This document shows, in pieces, positions 1 through 7,470 of a stretch of DNA of 64,000 nucleotides (positions are counted from its first letter, which is position 1; each line of letters begins with the position of its first letter). Both the position numbers and the translations under genes were made by a program. Location of the stretch: positions 6,944,001 through 7,008,000 of the forward strand of contig NZ_CP186274.1 in the NCBI RefSeq assembly GCF_049331405.1. Direction: 5' to 3'. The notes beneath the pieces were generated by a model. The model did not search any database. It had not been told where the DNA came from and saw only the letters and a list, made by a program, of their open reading frames with translations. Source of the stretch: PoT sp049331405 (GTDB lineage Bacteria; Planctomycetota; Planctomycetia; Isosphaerales; Isosphaeraceae).

Positions 1-19
1 CCCTGCGGAGCGATTGAAG

Positions 20-142
20 ATGTCGCCGGACAAGAGAGATGAACTCAATTTTTGGCGCGGTTTTCTCCTGGCCGTGCCTCTTGGGCTGGCGATCTGGGCC
101 TTCATCATCTGGCTGATTATCTGGCTCATTCGCGGTCACTGA
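20..142 (+). CDS. Small single-pass membrane protein (hypothetical)
   Basis: This is a 40-residue frame with an ATG start and a GGAG motif nine bases upstream. It has a short charged N-terminus, then about 25 strongly hydrophobic residues rich in Ile, Leu and Trp, and a short RGH tail, so it should be a single transmembrane helix. The frame stays open to the left edge of the window, so it could also be the 3' end of a longer gene that starts outside. I do not recognise a family. Confidence 0.4.
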   Translation: MSPDKRDELNFWRGFLLAVPLGLAIWAFIIWLIIWLIRGH

Positions 143-585
143 TCCCCAATTCCCCGTCATGAGGAGGCCCCGAGGTTCGGTGACCCGGCGATGGTTCGCA
201 AGCGAGGCTGATATATCAAAAGATGGCTGATCGATTAATGTGTCTTGTGCGAAATGTTTTGAAATCGATTTATTTGTCGCGAAGATTGTGCTTGGGATCG
301 AGCTGGAAAAGACGTTTGGCCAGAGGCCAGCGATCGTGGTGAAGGCCGGCGTGTCATCTCCCCGACGCTGGGGAGGTCTCCGGGAATCGACATCCCACGA
401 ACACCGGATCGAAGCCCGCTCCGACGTGGCGGATCCGAGCTTCGATCCGGGGTTTACGGCGACGCCGTGGTCGCCTACTGTGTCCATCGGCGGGGCTTGG
501 CTCTCCTTGACGATTCGTGGAACCTGGATTTAGAATCGGGCGGCCATAATCCCTCAAGGCGCAAAGATTTGATCCAGGAGTGCTC
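143..585. other. Intergenic region without a supported gene
   Basis: There are 443 bases between the small membrane ORF and the TPR-AAA gene. Open frames here have no ribosome binding site, domain or convincing composition. The part near 230-300 is relatively AT-rich and could carry the promoter of the downstream pair, but I could not assign -35/-10 boxes. Confidence 0.4.
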
Positions 586-1962
586 GTGACCGGTGATCGC
601 GCCCTCGAGACGTTGAGAGAGGCCATTCGGCTTTCGCCGGACAACGTGCCGCTTCGCCGACACCTCGCCGAGAGCCTGCTGGCCCAGGGCCGGCCGGAAC
701 TCGCCGAGACGGAGTTCCGCGAGGCGTTGACGCTCGCCCCCGACAATGCCCTGCTCAAGGTCGGCCTGGCCAACAGCTTCATCCAGCAAGGCAAGAAATC
801 GCTGGCGGTCGTGATCCTCGAGGATGTCGCGAAGCGACCCGACGCTCCCGCCCAGGCTTTCATCCTGTTCGCGAAGGTCCTCTCGCACGCCGGCGAGATC
901 GAAGAAGCCGTGCGGCAGTACCGCAAGGGGGTCGAGGCCAACCCCGAGGTTGCCGACCGCGAGTTCGCGGAGCGACTCGGGATCCGCGTCGAGCCTGAGA
1001 TGGACGAGGATTCTGATTCCTACGAGGAGGATTTCGACGAGGTCGTCGAGGGCAAGCTTCGCGCCTCCTGGGGAGGGCCGGCCTCCGACCATGTCGGCGA
1101 GATCGAGCGCTCGAACTTGAAGTTCGAGGACGTCGGCGGGATGGAATCGGTCAAGGATGAGATCCGGATGAAGATCATTCATCCGATCAACCATCCCGAG
1201 ATCTACAAGGCCTACGGCAAGTCGACGGGCGGGGGCATCCTGCTCTACGGGCCTCCGGGCTGTGGCAAGACCCACCTGGCGAAGGCGACGGCCGGCGAGA
1301 TCCAGGCCGGGTTCCTGGCCGTCGGCATCAACGACGTGCTGGAGATGTGGATCGGGAACAGCGAGAAGAATCTGCACGCCCTCTTCGAGCAGGCCCGCGA
1401 CAACGCCCCGTGCGTCCTCTTCTTCGACGAGGTCGATGCCCTGGCGGCGAGCCGGTCCGACATGAAGGGGAGCGGCGGACGCCAACTCATCAACCAGTTC
1501 CTGTCCGAGCTCGATGGCATCGGCCCGAAGAACGATGGCGTCCTGATCCTCGCCGCGACCAACGCCCCCTGGCACCTCGACCCGGCCTTCCGGCGCCCCG
1601 GGCGTTTCGACCGGATCCTCTTCGTGCCGCCGCCGGATGCCCCCGCGCGTGCCGCGATCTTGCGGGTCCTCTGCAAGGGGAAGCCGGTCCAGGACATCGA
1701 CTACGAGCACGTCGCCAAGAAGACCGACTCCCTCTCGGGCGCCGACCTCAAGGCGGTCGTCGACCTGGCCGTCGAGGCCAAGCTTCGCGAGGCTATGAAG
1801 TCCGGGGGCCTGCGCCCCTTGACGACCAAAGACCTGCTCACTGCCGCCTCGGGCGTGAAGCCCTCGACGCGCGAGTGGTTCTCCACCGCCAGGAACTACG
1901 CGCTCTACTCCAATCAGGGCGGCATCTACGACGACATCCTCAAGCACCTCAAACTCGGATGA
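586..1962 (+). CDS. TPR-containing AAA ATPase
   Basis: The N-terminal third (about residues 1-110) holds TPR-type helical repeats. An acidic linker follows (EMDEDSDSYEEDFDE), then a single AAA module. Walker A is GPPGCGKTH at residues 222-230 (K228), Walker B is LFFDEVDAL with D281-E282, and an arginine-finger segment FRRPGRFDR lies further on. The AAA core resembles the FtsH/Cdc48 class, so ATP-driven remodelling of protein complexes is likely, with the TPRs choosing partners. I chose GTG at 586 because AGGAG sits five bases upstream; a GTG at 580 overlaps that site. The stop overlaps the next start (ATGA), so the two genes are probably co-translated. The TPR-AAA combination is familiar in planctomycetes, but the substrate is unknown. 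Confidence 0.85.
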   Translation: MTGDRALETLREAIRLSPDNVPLRRHLAESLLAQGRPELAETEFREALTLAPDNALLKVGLANSFIQQGKKSLAVVILEDVAKRPDAPAQAFILFAKVLSHAGEIEEAVRQYRKGVEANPEVADREFAERLGIRVEPEMDEDSDSYEEDFDEVVEGKLRASWGGPASDHVGEIERSNLKFEDVGGMESVKDEIRMKIIHPINHPEIYKAYGKSTGGGILLYGPPGCGKTHLAKATAGEIQAGFLAVGINDVLEMWIGNSEKNLHALFEQARDNAPCVLFFDEVDALAASRSDMKGSGGRQLINQFLSELDGIGPKNDGVLILAATNAPWHLDPAFRRPGRFDRILFVPPPDAPARAAILRVLCKGKPVQDIDYEHVAKKTDSLSGADLKAVVDLAVEAKLREAMKSGGLRPLTTKDLLTAASGVKPSTREWFSTARNYALYSNQGGIYDDILKHLKLG

Positions 1963-3236
1963 CAAACGCCCTTCAGCGTGGCCTGATCCTCCTCGAGCAG
2001 GGCCGCTATGACCTCGCCGAGCGTGAGTTCCGCGGCGCGATCATCGAGGCGCCCGACGAGCCCGGGCCTCACGCGATGCTCGCGCTCTGCCTGAAGCAGC
2101 GCGACCTCTTCCAGGAGGCGTTGCACGAGGCCGATGAGGCGATCCGCCTCGAGCCCGGCTGGGACTTCGGCCACTACGTGCGGGGTCGCGTGCTGCTCGG
2201 CATGCGGCGGCTCAAGGAGGCCGAGGCCTCGTTACACGCTGCGATCCAGCTCGACCCGAATCATATCCCGAGTTTCGGCCTGCTCGCCCAGGTTTACTAC
2301 GCTTCGAATCGCTGGCAGAAGGCTCTCGAGGCCGCCGATCACGGCCTGTCGCTCGACGCCGAGAACGCCCTCTGCGCCAACGTCCGCGCGATGGCCCTGA
2401 TCCAACTCGGCCGCAAGCAGGAGGCGGCGGAGACCCTCGGCTCGGCGCTCGAAGACGATCCCGAGAACGCATTGACACAGGCGAACCAGGGGTGGACCTG
2501 CCTGCATCGGGGAGACCACGTGCAGGCGTTGGTCCACTTCCGCGAAGCCCTCCGCCTCGAGCCCAATCTGGAGTGGGCTCGCGAGGGGATCGTCGAGGCG
2601 CTCAAGGCTCGTCACCTGATCTATAGGCTGATGCTCCGCTTCTTCCTCTGGACGGGACGGCAGTCATCCGCCGCCCGGTGGGGACTGATCCTGGGGATCA
2701 TTTTTGGCCGCAGGCTCTTGGCGGAGATCGGGAGGGCCAGGCCCGAACTCCAGTTCCTGATCACGCCGATCCTGTGCCTCCTCTTTGCGTTCATCACGTT
2801 GACATGGATCGCCAGCCCCCTGTTCAACTTCTTCCTCATGTTCAATCGGTTCGGTCGGTTGGCGCTCTCTCGCGAACAAAAGACCGAGGCGAGCTGGATT
2901 GGCATTAGCTTCCTGTTTGCTTTCTTCTGCTTACTCTCCTTCTTCGTTTACCCTTTGGCTTACAACCTCGCCGGTATGATCTATTTCGGCCTCCTTCTGT
3001 TCCCACTGTCGGTGACGTTCGGGCGTTCGAATCCGACGCACCAACGACTCCTCGGAGTGTACACGGGCGTGCTGGCACTCCTCGGCCTGCCCTTCCTGAG
3101 CCTCGGCTTCCTCGGCAGCTTCAGCCCCTGGCGAAATGGAGAGAAAGCTGGCGAGTACCTGGTGTACTTCTTCTTCGGTGCGATCCTCTCGAGCTGGGTG
3201 CCGGCGTTGCTCGGGTTGCGTTCCAGTCGCGATTGA
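1959..3236 (+). CDS. TPR repeat protein with polytopic membrane C-terminus
   Basis: The 425-residue protein begins at an ATG overlapping the stop of the TPR-AAA ATPase by four bases. Roughly residues 1-205 are consecutive TPR units with the usual spacing of small and aromatic residues (for example ALQRGLILLEQGRYDLAEREF). The second half is hydrophobic, with four or five likely membrane segments separated by short loops. The cytoplasmic TPR part could dock the partner ATPase at the membrane; that is inference from translational coupling and the shared TPRs. No enzymatic motif is visible. Confidence 0.8.
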   Translation: MTNALQRGLILLEQGRYDLAEREFRGAIIEAPDEPGPHAMLALCLKQRDLFQEALHEADEAIRLEPGWDFGHYVRGRVLLGMRRLKEAEASLHAAIQLDPNHIPSFGLLAQVYYASNRWQKALEAADHGLSLDAENALCANVRAMALIQLGRKQEAAETLGSALEDDPENALTQANQGWTCLHRGDHVQALVHFREALRLEPNLEWAREGIVEALKARHLIYRLMLRFFLWTGRQSSAARWGLILGIIFGRRLLAEIGRARPELQFLITPILCLLFAFITLTWIASPLFNFFLMFNRFGRLALSREQKTEASWIGISFLFAFFCLLSFFVYPLAYNLAGMIYFGLLLFPLSVTFGRSNPTHQRLLGVYTGVLALLGLPFLSLGFLGSFSPWRNGEKAGEYLVYFFFGAILSSWVPALLGLRSSRD

Positions 3237-3463
3237 CGCGGCGAAGACAGCTTCGGCTTCGGGCATGAACCTTCGTGCTGCGCCGTGTTCGCGCGAGGCC
3301 TTCACCTTGCCGCTTGGCAGTGTCTCACGCACGATTTGGGACCCTAGGTCCTTCCGGATCCCCACGCTCTCGGTCAAGATTCAGCGTCCGCTGTCGAATA
3401 GGCTGTCGACACAGGGACACCGAGGCATTCGTTGACGACGGTGTTACTCCAGGAGGAAGCGAG

Positions 3464-5362
3464 ATGACGAAGTCGAAGTACGCAAAACACAGCCTCTGGG
3501 TGCTGTCCGCCTGGCTTCTGGTGGCGACGGCGATGCCGGGCGCGACGAGCATTCGGGCGGATGATAAGCCGGAGAAGGCCGGGGAAGGAGAGGCGAAGAA
3601 GGAAGCCAAGCCGAAGGTCGCGGTCTTCCGGCTGAAGGGGAGCGTCAGCGAGGCCCCCGCCGAGGAGTCGCTCTTCCTGGGCTCCGGGCCGAGCGTGTCG
3701 CTCAAGGACCTGGTCAGCCGCATCAAGAAGGCCGGCGAGGATAAAGAGGTCAAGGCGATCGTCCTCCTGCACGAAGGAGGATCCCTCGGCGCCGCGCAGG
3801 TCGAGGAGATCCGCGACGTCCTCGGCCAGGCGAAGACGCTGGGCAAGGATGTGTATGCCCACGCCGACTCGCTCTCGATGCGAGAGTACGTGCTGCTCTC
3901 GGGTGCGACCCGGCTCAGCGTCGTGCCGACCGCCGACCTCTGGATCACCGGCTTCTATGCCGAGAGCCCGTACCTCCGCGGCTTGCTCGACAAGGTCGGG
4001 GTCACTCCCGACTTCCTCACCTGCGGCGCCTTCAAGAGTGCCTCCGAGATCTTCATGCGTGAAGGCCCCAGCCACGAGGCCGAGGCGATGCAGAACTGGC
4101 TGCTCGACGGCATGTTCGAGGCCGCCGTCAAGCAGATCGCCCAGGGGCGAAAGGTCGATCACGACCAGGCCCGCCGCTGGATCAACGAGGGCCCTTACAC
4201 GGCCGAGAAGGGCAAGGCGGCCGGCCTGATCGACGCCGTCGAGCAGCGTCAGGAATTCGAAGCGATGCTCAAGTCGAAGTATGGTGAAGACACCGTCTTC
4301 GACAAGAAGTACGGCCAGAAGATCCCCCCGAAGGTCGACATGTCGTCCCCCTTCGCCTTCCTCAAGATCTGGAGCGAACTGCTGGGCGAGGGGCAGAAGA
4401 AGAAGAGCACTAAGGACGCCGTCGGCATCGTCTACGTCGAAGGGGCCATCACCCTCGGCGGCGGCCAGCCCTCCCCCTTCGAGGCGGAGGCGGCGACGAG
4501 CTCGAAGATCCGCAAGGCCCTCGACGAGGCGGCCCGCGATTCTTCGATCAAGGCGGTCGTCCTCCGCGTGAACTCGCCGGGGGGCTCGGCCGTGGCCAGC
4601 GACATCATCCTCGACGCCACCAAGCGGGTGAAGGCCAAGAAGCCCTTCATCGTCTCGATGGGAGACGTCGCCGGCAGCGGCGGCTACTACGTCGCCTGCG
4701 GCTCGGACCTGATCTTCGCCGACGAATCGACGATCACCGGGTCGATCGGCGTCGTCTCGGGCAAGCTCGCGACCGGCGAATTGTGGAAGAAGACCGGCAT
4801 CAGCTTCAAGAGCTATCAGCGCGGCGATAACGCGGGGATGCTCGCCTCTTCGCGAGTCTTCTCGCCCGAGGAACGCAAGCGGATGCAGGCCTGGATGGAC
4901 GACATCTACGGCGTCTTCAAGGGCCACGTCACGAAGGCCCGCGGCAACCGCTTGAAGAAGCCCATCGACGAGCTCGCCGGCGGCCGCGTCTACACGGGCA
5001 AGCAGGCCCTCGAACTCGGCCTGGTCGACAAGCTCGCCACGCTCCAGGATGCGATCGCCCACGTCGCCGACGAGGCCAAGATCAAGGACTATGAAGTCCG
5101 CGCCGTCCCCGCCGCGAAGAACTTCCTCGAGCAGCTCGTCGAGGAGTCGTCGGGCGAGAGCGACAACCAGCCCGGCCTCCGCTTGATGCCCGGATTCTCG
5201 AGGCTCGGGTCTGGGACTTCGATCCTCGACCTCGCCATGCCCTACCTGAAGTCGCTGGATCCGGAGCGGATGACCTCGGTCAAGGCGGCCCTCCAGCGCC
5301 TCGAGCTGATCCGCCAGGAAGGGGTCATCATCATGATGCCCGAGATCGCCTTCCCGCGCTGA
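3464..5362 (+). CDS. sppA: SppA-like S49 family signal peptide peptidase (possibly altered active site)
   Basis: The 632-residue protein has a perfect AGGAGG seven bases before its ATG and a hydrophobic export signal (about residues 1-30). It carries two S49 domains, as in E. coli protease IV. The C-terminal domain holds the nucleophile motif GSGGYY (S405) and the TGSIGV segment. In E. coli SppA the general base is Lys209 in the N-terminal domain (motif ANKIWLSP); the aligned segment here is ATRLSVVP, which puts Arg150 at that place without gaps nearby. The lysine used by the short Bacillus SppA is also not apparent. The protein is therefore an SppA homolog whose peptidase activity is uncertain. 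A strong intrinsic terminator follows. Confidence 0.85.
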   Translation: MTKSKYAKHSLWVLSAWLLVATAMPGATSIRADDKPEKAGEGEAKKEAKPKVAVFRLKGSVSEAPAEESLFLGSGPSVSLKDLVSRIKKAGEDKEVKAIVLLHEGGSLGAAQVEEIRDVLGQAKTLGKDVYAHADSLSMREYVLLSGATRLSVVPTADLWITGFYAESPYLRGLLDKVGVTPDFLTCGAFKSASEIFMREGPSHEAEAMQNWLLDGMFEAAVKQIAQGRKVDHDQARRWINEGPYTAEKGKAAGLIDAVEQRQEFEAMLKSKYGEDTVFDKKYGQKIPPKVDMSSPFAFLKIWSELLGEGQKKKSTKDAVGIVYVEGAITLGGGQPSPFEAEAATSSKIRKALDEAARDSSIKAVVLRVNSPGGSAVASDIILDATKRVKAKKPFIVSMGDVAGSGGYYVACGSDLIFADESTITGSIGVVSGKLATGELWKKTGISFKSYQRGDNAGMLASSRVFSPEERKRMQAWMDDIYGVFKGHVTKARGNRLKKPIDELAGGRVYTGKQALELGLVDKLATLQDAIAHVADEAKIKDYEVRAVPAAKNFLEQLVEESSGESDNQPGLRLMPGFSRLGSGTSILDLAMPYLKSLDPERMTSVKAALQRLELIRQEGVIIMMPEIAFPR

Positions 5363-5393
5363 ACGTCGAGTCGGTCGGGCGGCTGAAAACCAC

Positions 5394-5446
5394 GAACCAC
5401 GTCGGGTCAGGCTCCTAAGGCCAGACCCGGCGTGGTTCTTTTTCTT
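5394..5446 (+). terminator. Rho-independent terminator after the SppA-like gene
   Basis: A 15-bp stem (GAACCACGTCGGGTC at 5394-5408 pairing with 5424-5438, one T-G wobble) encloses a 15-base loop and is followed by TTTTTCTTT. It lies about 30 bases after the sppA stop codon. Confidence 0.85.
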
Positions 5447-5524
5447 TGGCGGCCGCGGGAATTCCACGAGTGGCTCATCCGAAATCTGGATTCGGCAGGA
5501 GCTTCGAGAGATTTTCGAGCATCT

Positions 5525-5551
5525 TGTCACCGAATCGCCGCCTCGAGCGTC
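5525..5551 (+). promoter_or_regulatory. ECF41-type promoter for the sigma factor gene
   Basis: TGTCACC at 5525-5531 and CGTC at 5548-5551 are separated by exactly 16 bases. The described ECF41 target promoter is TGTCACA, 16 bases, then CGTC. The site lies about 60 bases upstream of an ECF41-like sigma factor gene, which suits positive autoregulation. This is a match by eye and has not been tested statistically. Confidence 0.6.
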
Positions 5552-5610
5552 CTTGATGTCACCCGGGCCCTATCAAGTCGAATGGCCTGGCGAGAGGGGG
5601 TCGAGCTGAG

Positions 5611-6561
5611 ATGAACACAGCAGGCAATCCGAACGACGATGGCTTCGAGAGCATTCGTCCGAGGCTGCTCGCTCTCGCATATCGGCTACTGGGGTCCGCG
5701 GCCGACGCCGAGGACGCCGTCCAGGATGCGTACCTGCGGCTCCAGCAGGTCGGCGGGGTCGAGTCGCACGAGGGCTGGCTCGTGAAGGCGACGACGAGGC
5801 TTTGCATCGACCGGCTCCGGCGGGCGAAGCGTCGGGCCGAGTACGTCGGGCCCTGGCTCCCGGAACCGATCCCCGAGACCTGGGAGCCGGGTAAGCCGGA
5901 TCAGTTGGAACTGGCCGAGTCGCTGTCGATGGCGTTCCTGATCCTGCTCGAGTCGCTATCCCCCGCCGAGCGGGCGGCCTACGTGCTCCGCGAGGTCTTC
6001 GACTACGAGTTCGACGAGATTGCCGAGGTCCTGGACAAGACCGCGGTGAACGTCCGCCAGATCACGGCCAGGGCGAAGAAGCGGCTCGGGCAGAAGGATC
6101 AACGCTATAGCCCCGACCCCGGCCTCGCGGAGGACCTCGCCGCTCGGTTCTTCGACGCCTGCCGCTCGGGGGACCTGCACTCGATCGAGTCGATGCTCGC
6201 CGAGGATGCGATCTACTACTCCGATGGTGGCGGGAGGGCCCCGGCGGCTCCCAAGCCCCTCGTCGGGACGCACCGGATCGCCAACCTGCTCTCGGTGGTC
6301 TTCCGCAAGCGTCAGCTGGCCTGTGATCTGGCCACGACCATCGTCAATGGTCAGCCGGGGGTCGTCTTCTCGATGGCCGGGGCGGTCGTCCAGGTCCTCA
6401 CGTTCGACTCGGAGTCGGGACGCATCAGCCGGCTCTATAGCGTCCTGAATCCCGCGAAGCTCCGACGCTGGCACACGCCAGGATCTCCTGAACCGGGGAT
6501 CGAACCCAGGTTCAACGACAACGTCAACGCGAGTGGGCCCATCGAAGGCCCGGAGGAATGA
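5611..6561 (+). CDS. ECF41 (SigJ-like) RNA polymerase sigma factor with SnoaL-like C-terminal domain
   Basis: The 316-residue protein has sigma-70 regions 2 and 4 in about residues 10-165 (RLLALAYRLLGSAADAEDAVQD; region 4 ending in VNVRQITARAKKRL). A SnoaL-like domain follows. The landmarks of the ECF41 group are all present: WLPEP at 82-86 in the linker, DGGGR at 205-209, and NPAKL at 280-284. In this group the C-terminal extension replaces a separate anti-sigma factor and tunes activity. The gene is followed by a carboxymuconolactone decarboxylase-like gene, the classic neighbour of ECF41 factors, and is preceded by an ECF41-type promoter. The inducing signal is unknown. Confidence 0.92.
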   Translation: MNTAGNPNDDGFESIRPRLLALAYRLLGSAADAEDAVQDAYLRLQQVGGVESHEGWLVKATTRLCIDRLRRAKRRAEYVGPWLPEPIPETWEPGKPDQLELAESLSMAFLILLESLSPAERAAYVLREVFDYEFDEIAEVLDKTAVNVRQITARAKKRLGQKDQRYSPDPGLAEDLAARFFDACRSGDLHSIESMLAEDAIYYSDGGGRAPAAPKPLVGTHRIANLLSVVFRKRQLACDLATTIVNGQPGVVFSMAGAVVQVLTFDSESGRISRLYSVLNPAKLRRWHTPGSPEPGIEPRFNDNVNASGPIEGPEE

Positions 6562-6565
6562 GACG

Positions 6566-7036
6566 ATGGAAGCTCGTTTGAATTTCATGAAGCTGGCTCC
6601 GGAAGCTTACCGGGCGCTTTCCGGCCTGGAGATCTACCTCAAGGGGTGTGGGCTCGAGCATCCCCTGCTCGAACTGTTGAAGACGCGGGCCTCGCAGATC
6701 AACGGGTGTGCCTTCTGCATCGATGTGCACACGAAGGACGCCCGCGCGGCGGGGGAGACGGAGCAGCGGCTCTACGCCCTGAACGCCTGGCGCGAGACCC
6801 CCTTCTTCACCGATCGCGAGCGCGCGGCCCTCGCCTGGATCGAGGCAGTGACCCTCATCCAGGGGGGCGTCCACGACGAGGTCTTCGAGGAAGCCAGCAA
6901 GCACTTCTCGGAGAAGGAACTCGTCGACCTGACGTGGGCGGTGGCGTCGATCAACGCCTGGAATCGTCTCGCGATCAGCTTCAGGAGCGTCCCCGGGGCT
7001 TACCAGCCTCAGTCCAAGCAAAGGAGCTCGGAATGA
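6566..7036 (+). CDS. Carboxymuconolactone decarboxylase family / AhpD-like protein
   Basis: The 156-residue protein has the AhpD-type core: C48-AF-C51 with H55 (GCAFCIDVHTKDAR), flanked by helices. These residues perform thiol redox chemistry in AhpD-like alkylhydroperoxidases. It starts five bases after the sigma factor stop, with GGAGG nine bases upstream of the ATG, so both genes are in one transcript. Context makes it the likely target gene of the ECF41 factor, perhaps for peroxide or quinone detoxification. The substrate cannot be told from sequence. Confidence 0.88.
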   Translation: MEARLNFMKLAPEAYRALSGLEIYLKGCGLEHPLLELLKTRASQINGCAFCIDVHTKDARAAGETEQRLYALNAWRETPFFTDRERAALAWIEAVTLIQGGVHDEVFEEASKHFSEKELVDLTWAVASINAWNRLAISFRSVPGAYQPQSKQRSSE

Positions 7037-7470
7037 CACGTACACTCTTCGCGGTTGGTATCGGCGTGGTCCTCGGCGCCGGGGGGCTCTCGCTGGCGAA
7101 TCATGGCGAAAACCCCAAGCATGAGACGGTGAAGCCGCTCTCCGAGAGGGACATCGTCGAGACCTTGAACGGGAAGAAGGCCAAGGTCACAACCGTCGAG
7201 GTTGAGTTCGGCCCCGGCGTCGCCGGCAAGCCGCATCGCCATCCCGGCCCGATCTTCGGCTACGTCCTCGAAGGTGAATTCGAACTCGCTCTCGACGATC
7301 AGCCGGTGAAGACCCTCAAGGCCGGCGAGACCTTTTACGAGCCCGGCGGAGCCCTGCACCGGGTCTCGCGAAATCCGAGCACCAAGGAGAAGACCCGAGT
7401 CCTCGCCGTGATCCTCCATCCTCGCGATTCCGGCCCGCTCGTGACCCCGGAGGGTCAGGAGGCCCACTGA
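7033..7470 (+). CDS. Secreted cupin-domain protein
   Basis: The 145-residue protein overlaps the AhpD-like gene by four bases (ATGA) and has AAGGAG six bases upstream. An N-terminal hydrophobic signal (residues 1-22) is followed by one cupin barrel. Metal-ligand candidates are H68 and H70 in the first cupin motif and H109 in the second (EPGGALHRVS). Export together with coupling to an ECF41/AhpD pair suggests a periplasmic metal-dependent enzyme or small-molecule binder in an oxidative or envelope stress response. The last point is inference. Confidence 0.82.
   Translation: MTRTLFAVGIGVVLGAGGLSLANHGENPKHETVKPLSERDIVETLNGKKAKVTTVEVEFGPGVAGKPHRHPGPIFGYVLEGEFELALDDQPVKTLKAGETFYEPGGALHRVSRNPSTKEKTRVLAVILHPRDSGPLVTPEGQEAH

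Noticed and set aside
240..533. 97-codon plus-strand frame before the AAA gene
   Set aside because: It has no ribosome binding site, no recognised domain, and a composition unlike neighbouring proteins.
475..1965. Long minus-strand open frame opposite the TPR-AAA gene
   Set aside because: It is a shadow caused by high-GC codon bias on the other strand; the plus-strand protein has AAA motifs and an RBS, whereas the antisense translation has no domain.
3374..5530. 718-codon minus-strand open frame opposite the SppA-like gene
   Set aside because: Antisense shadow with low-complexity Asp/Arg/Leu-rich translation and no motif.
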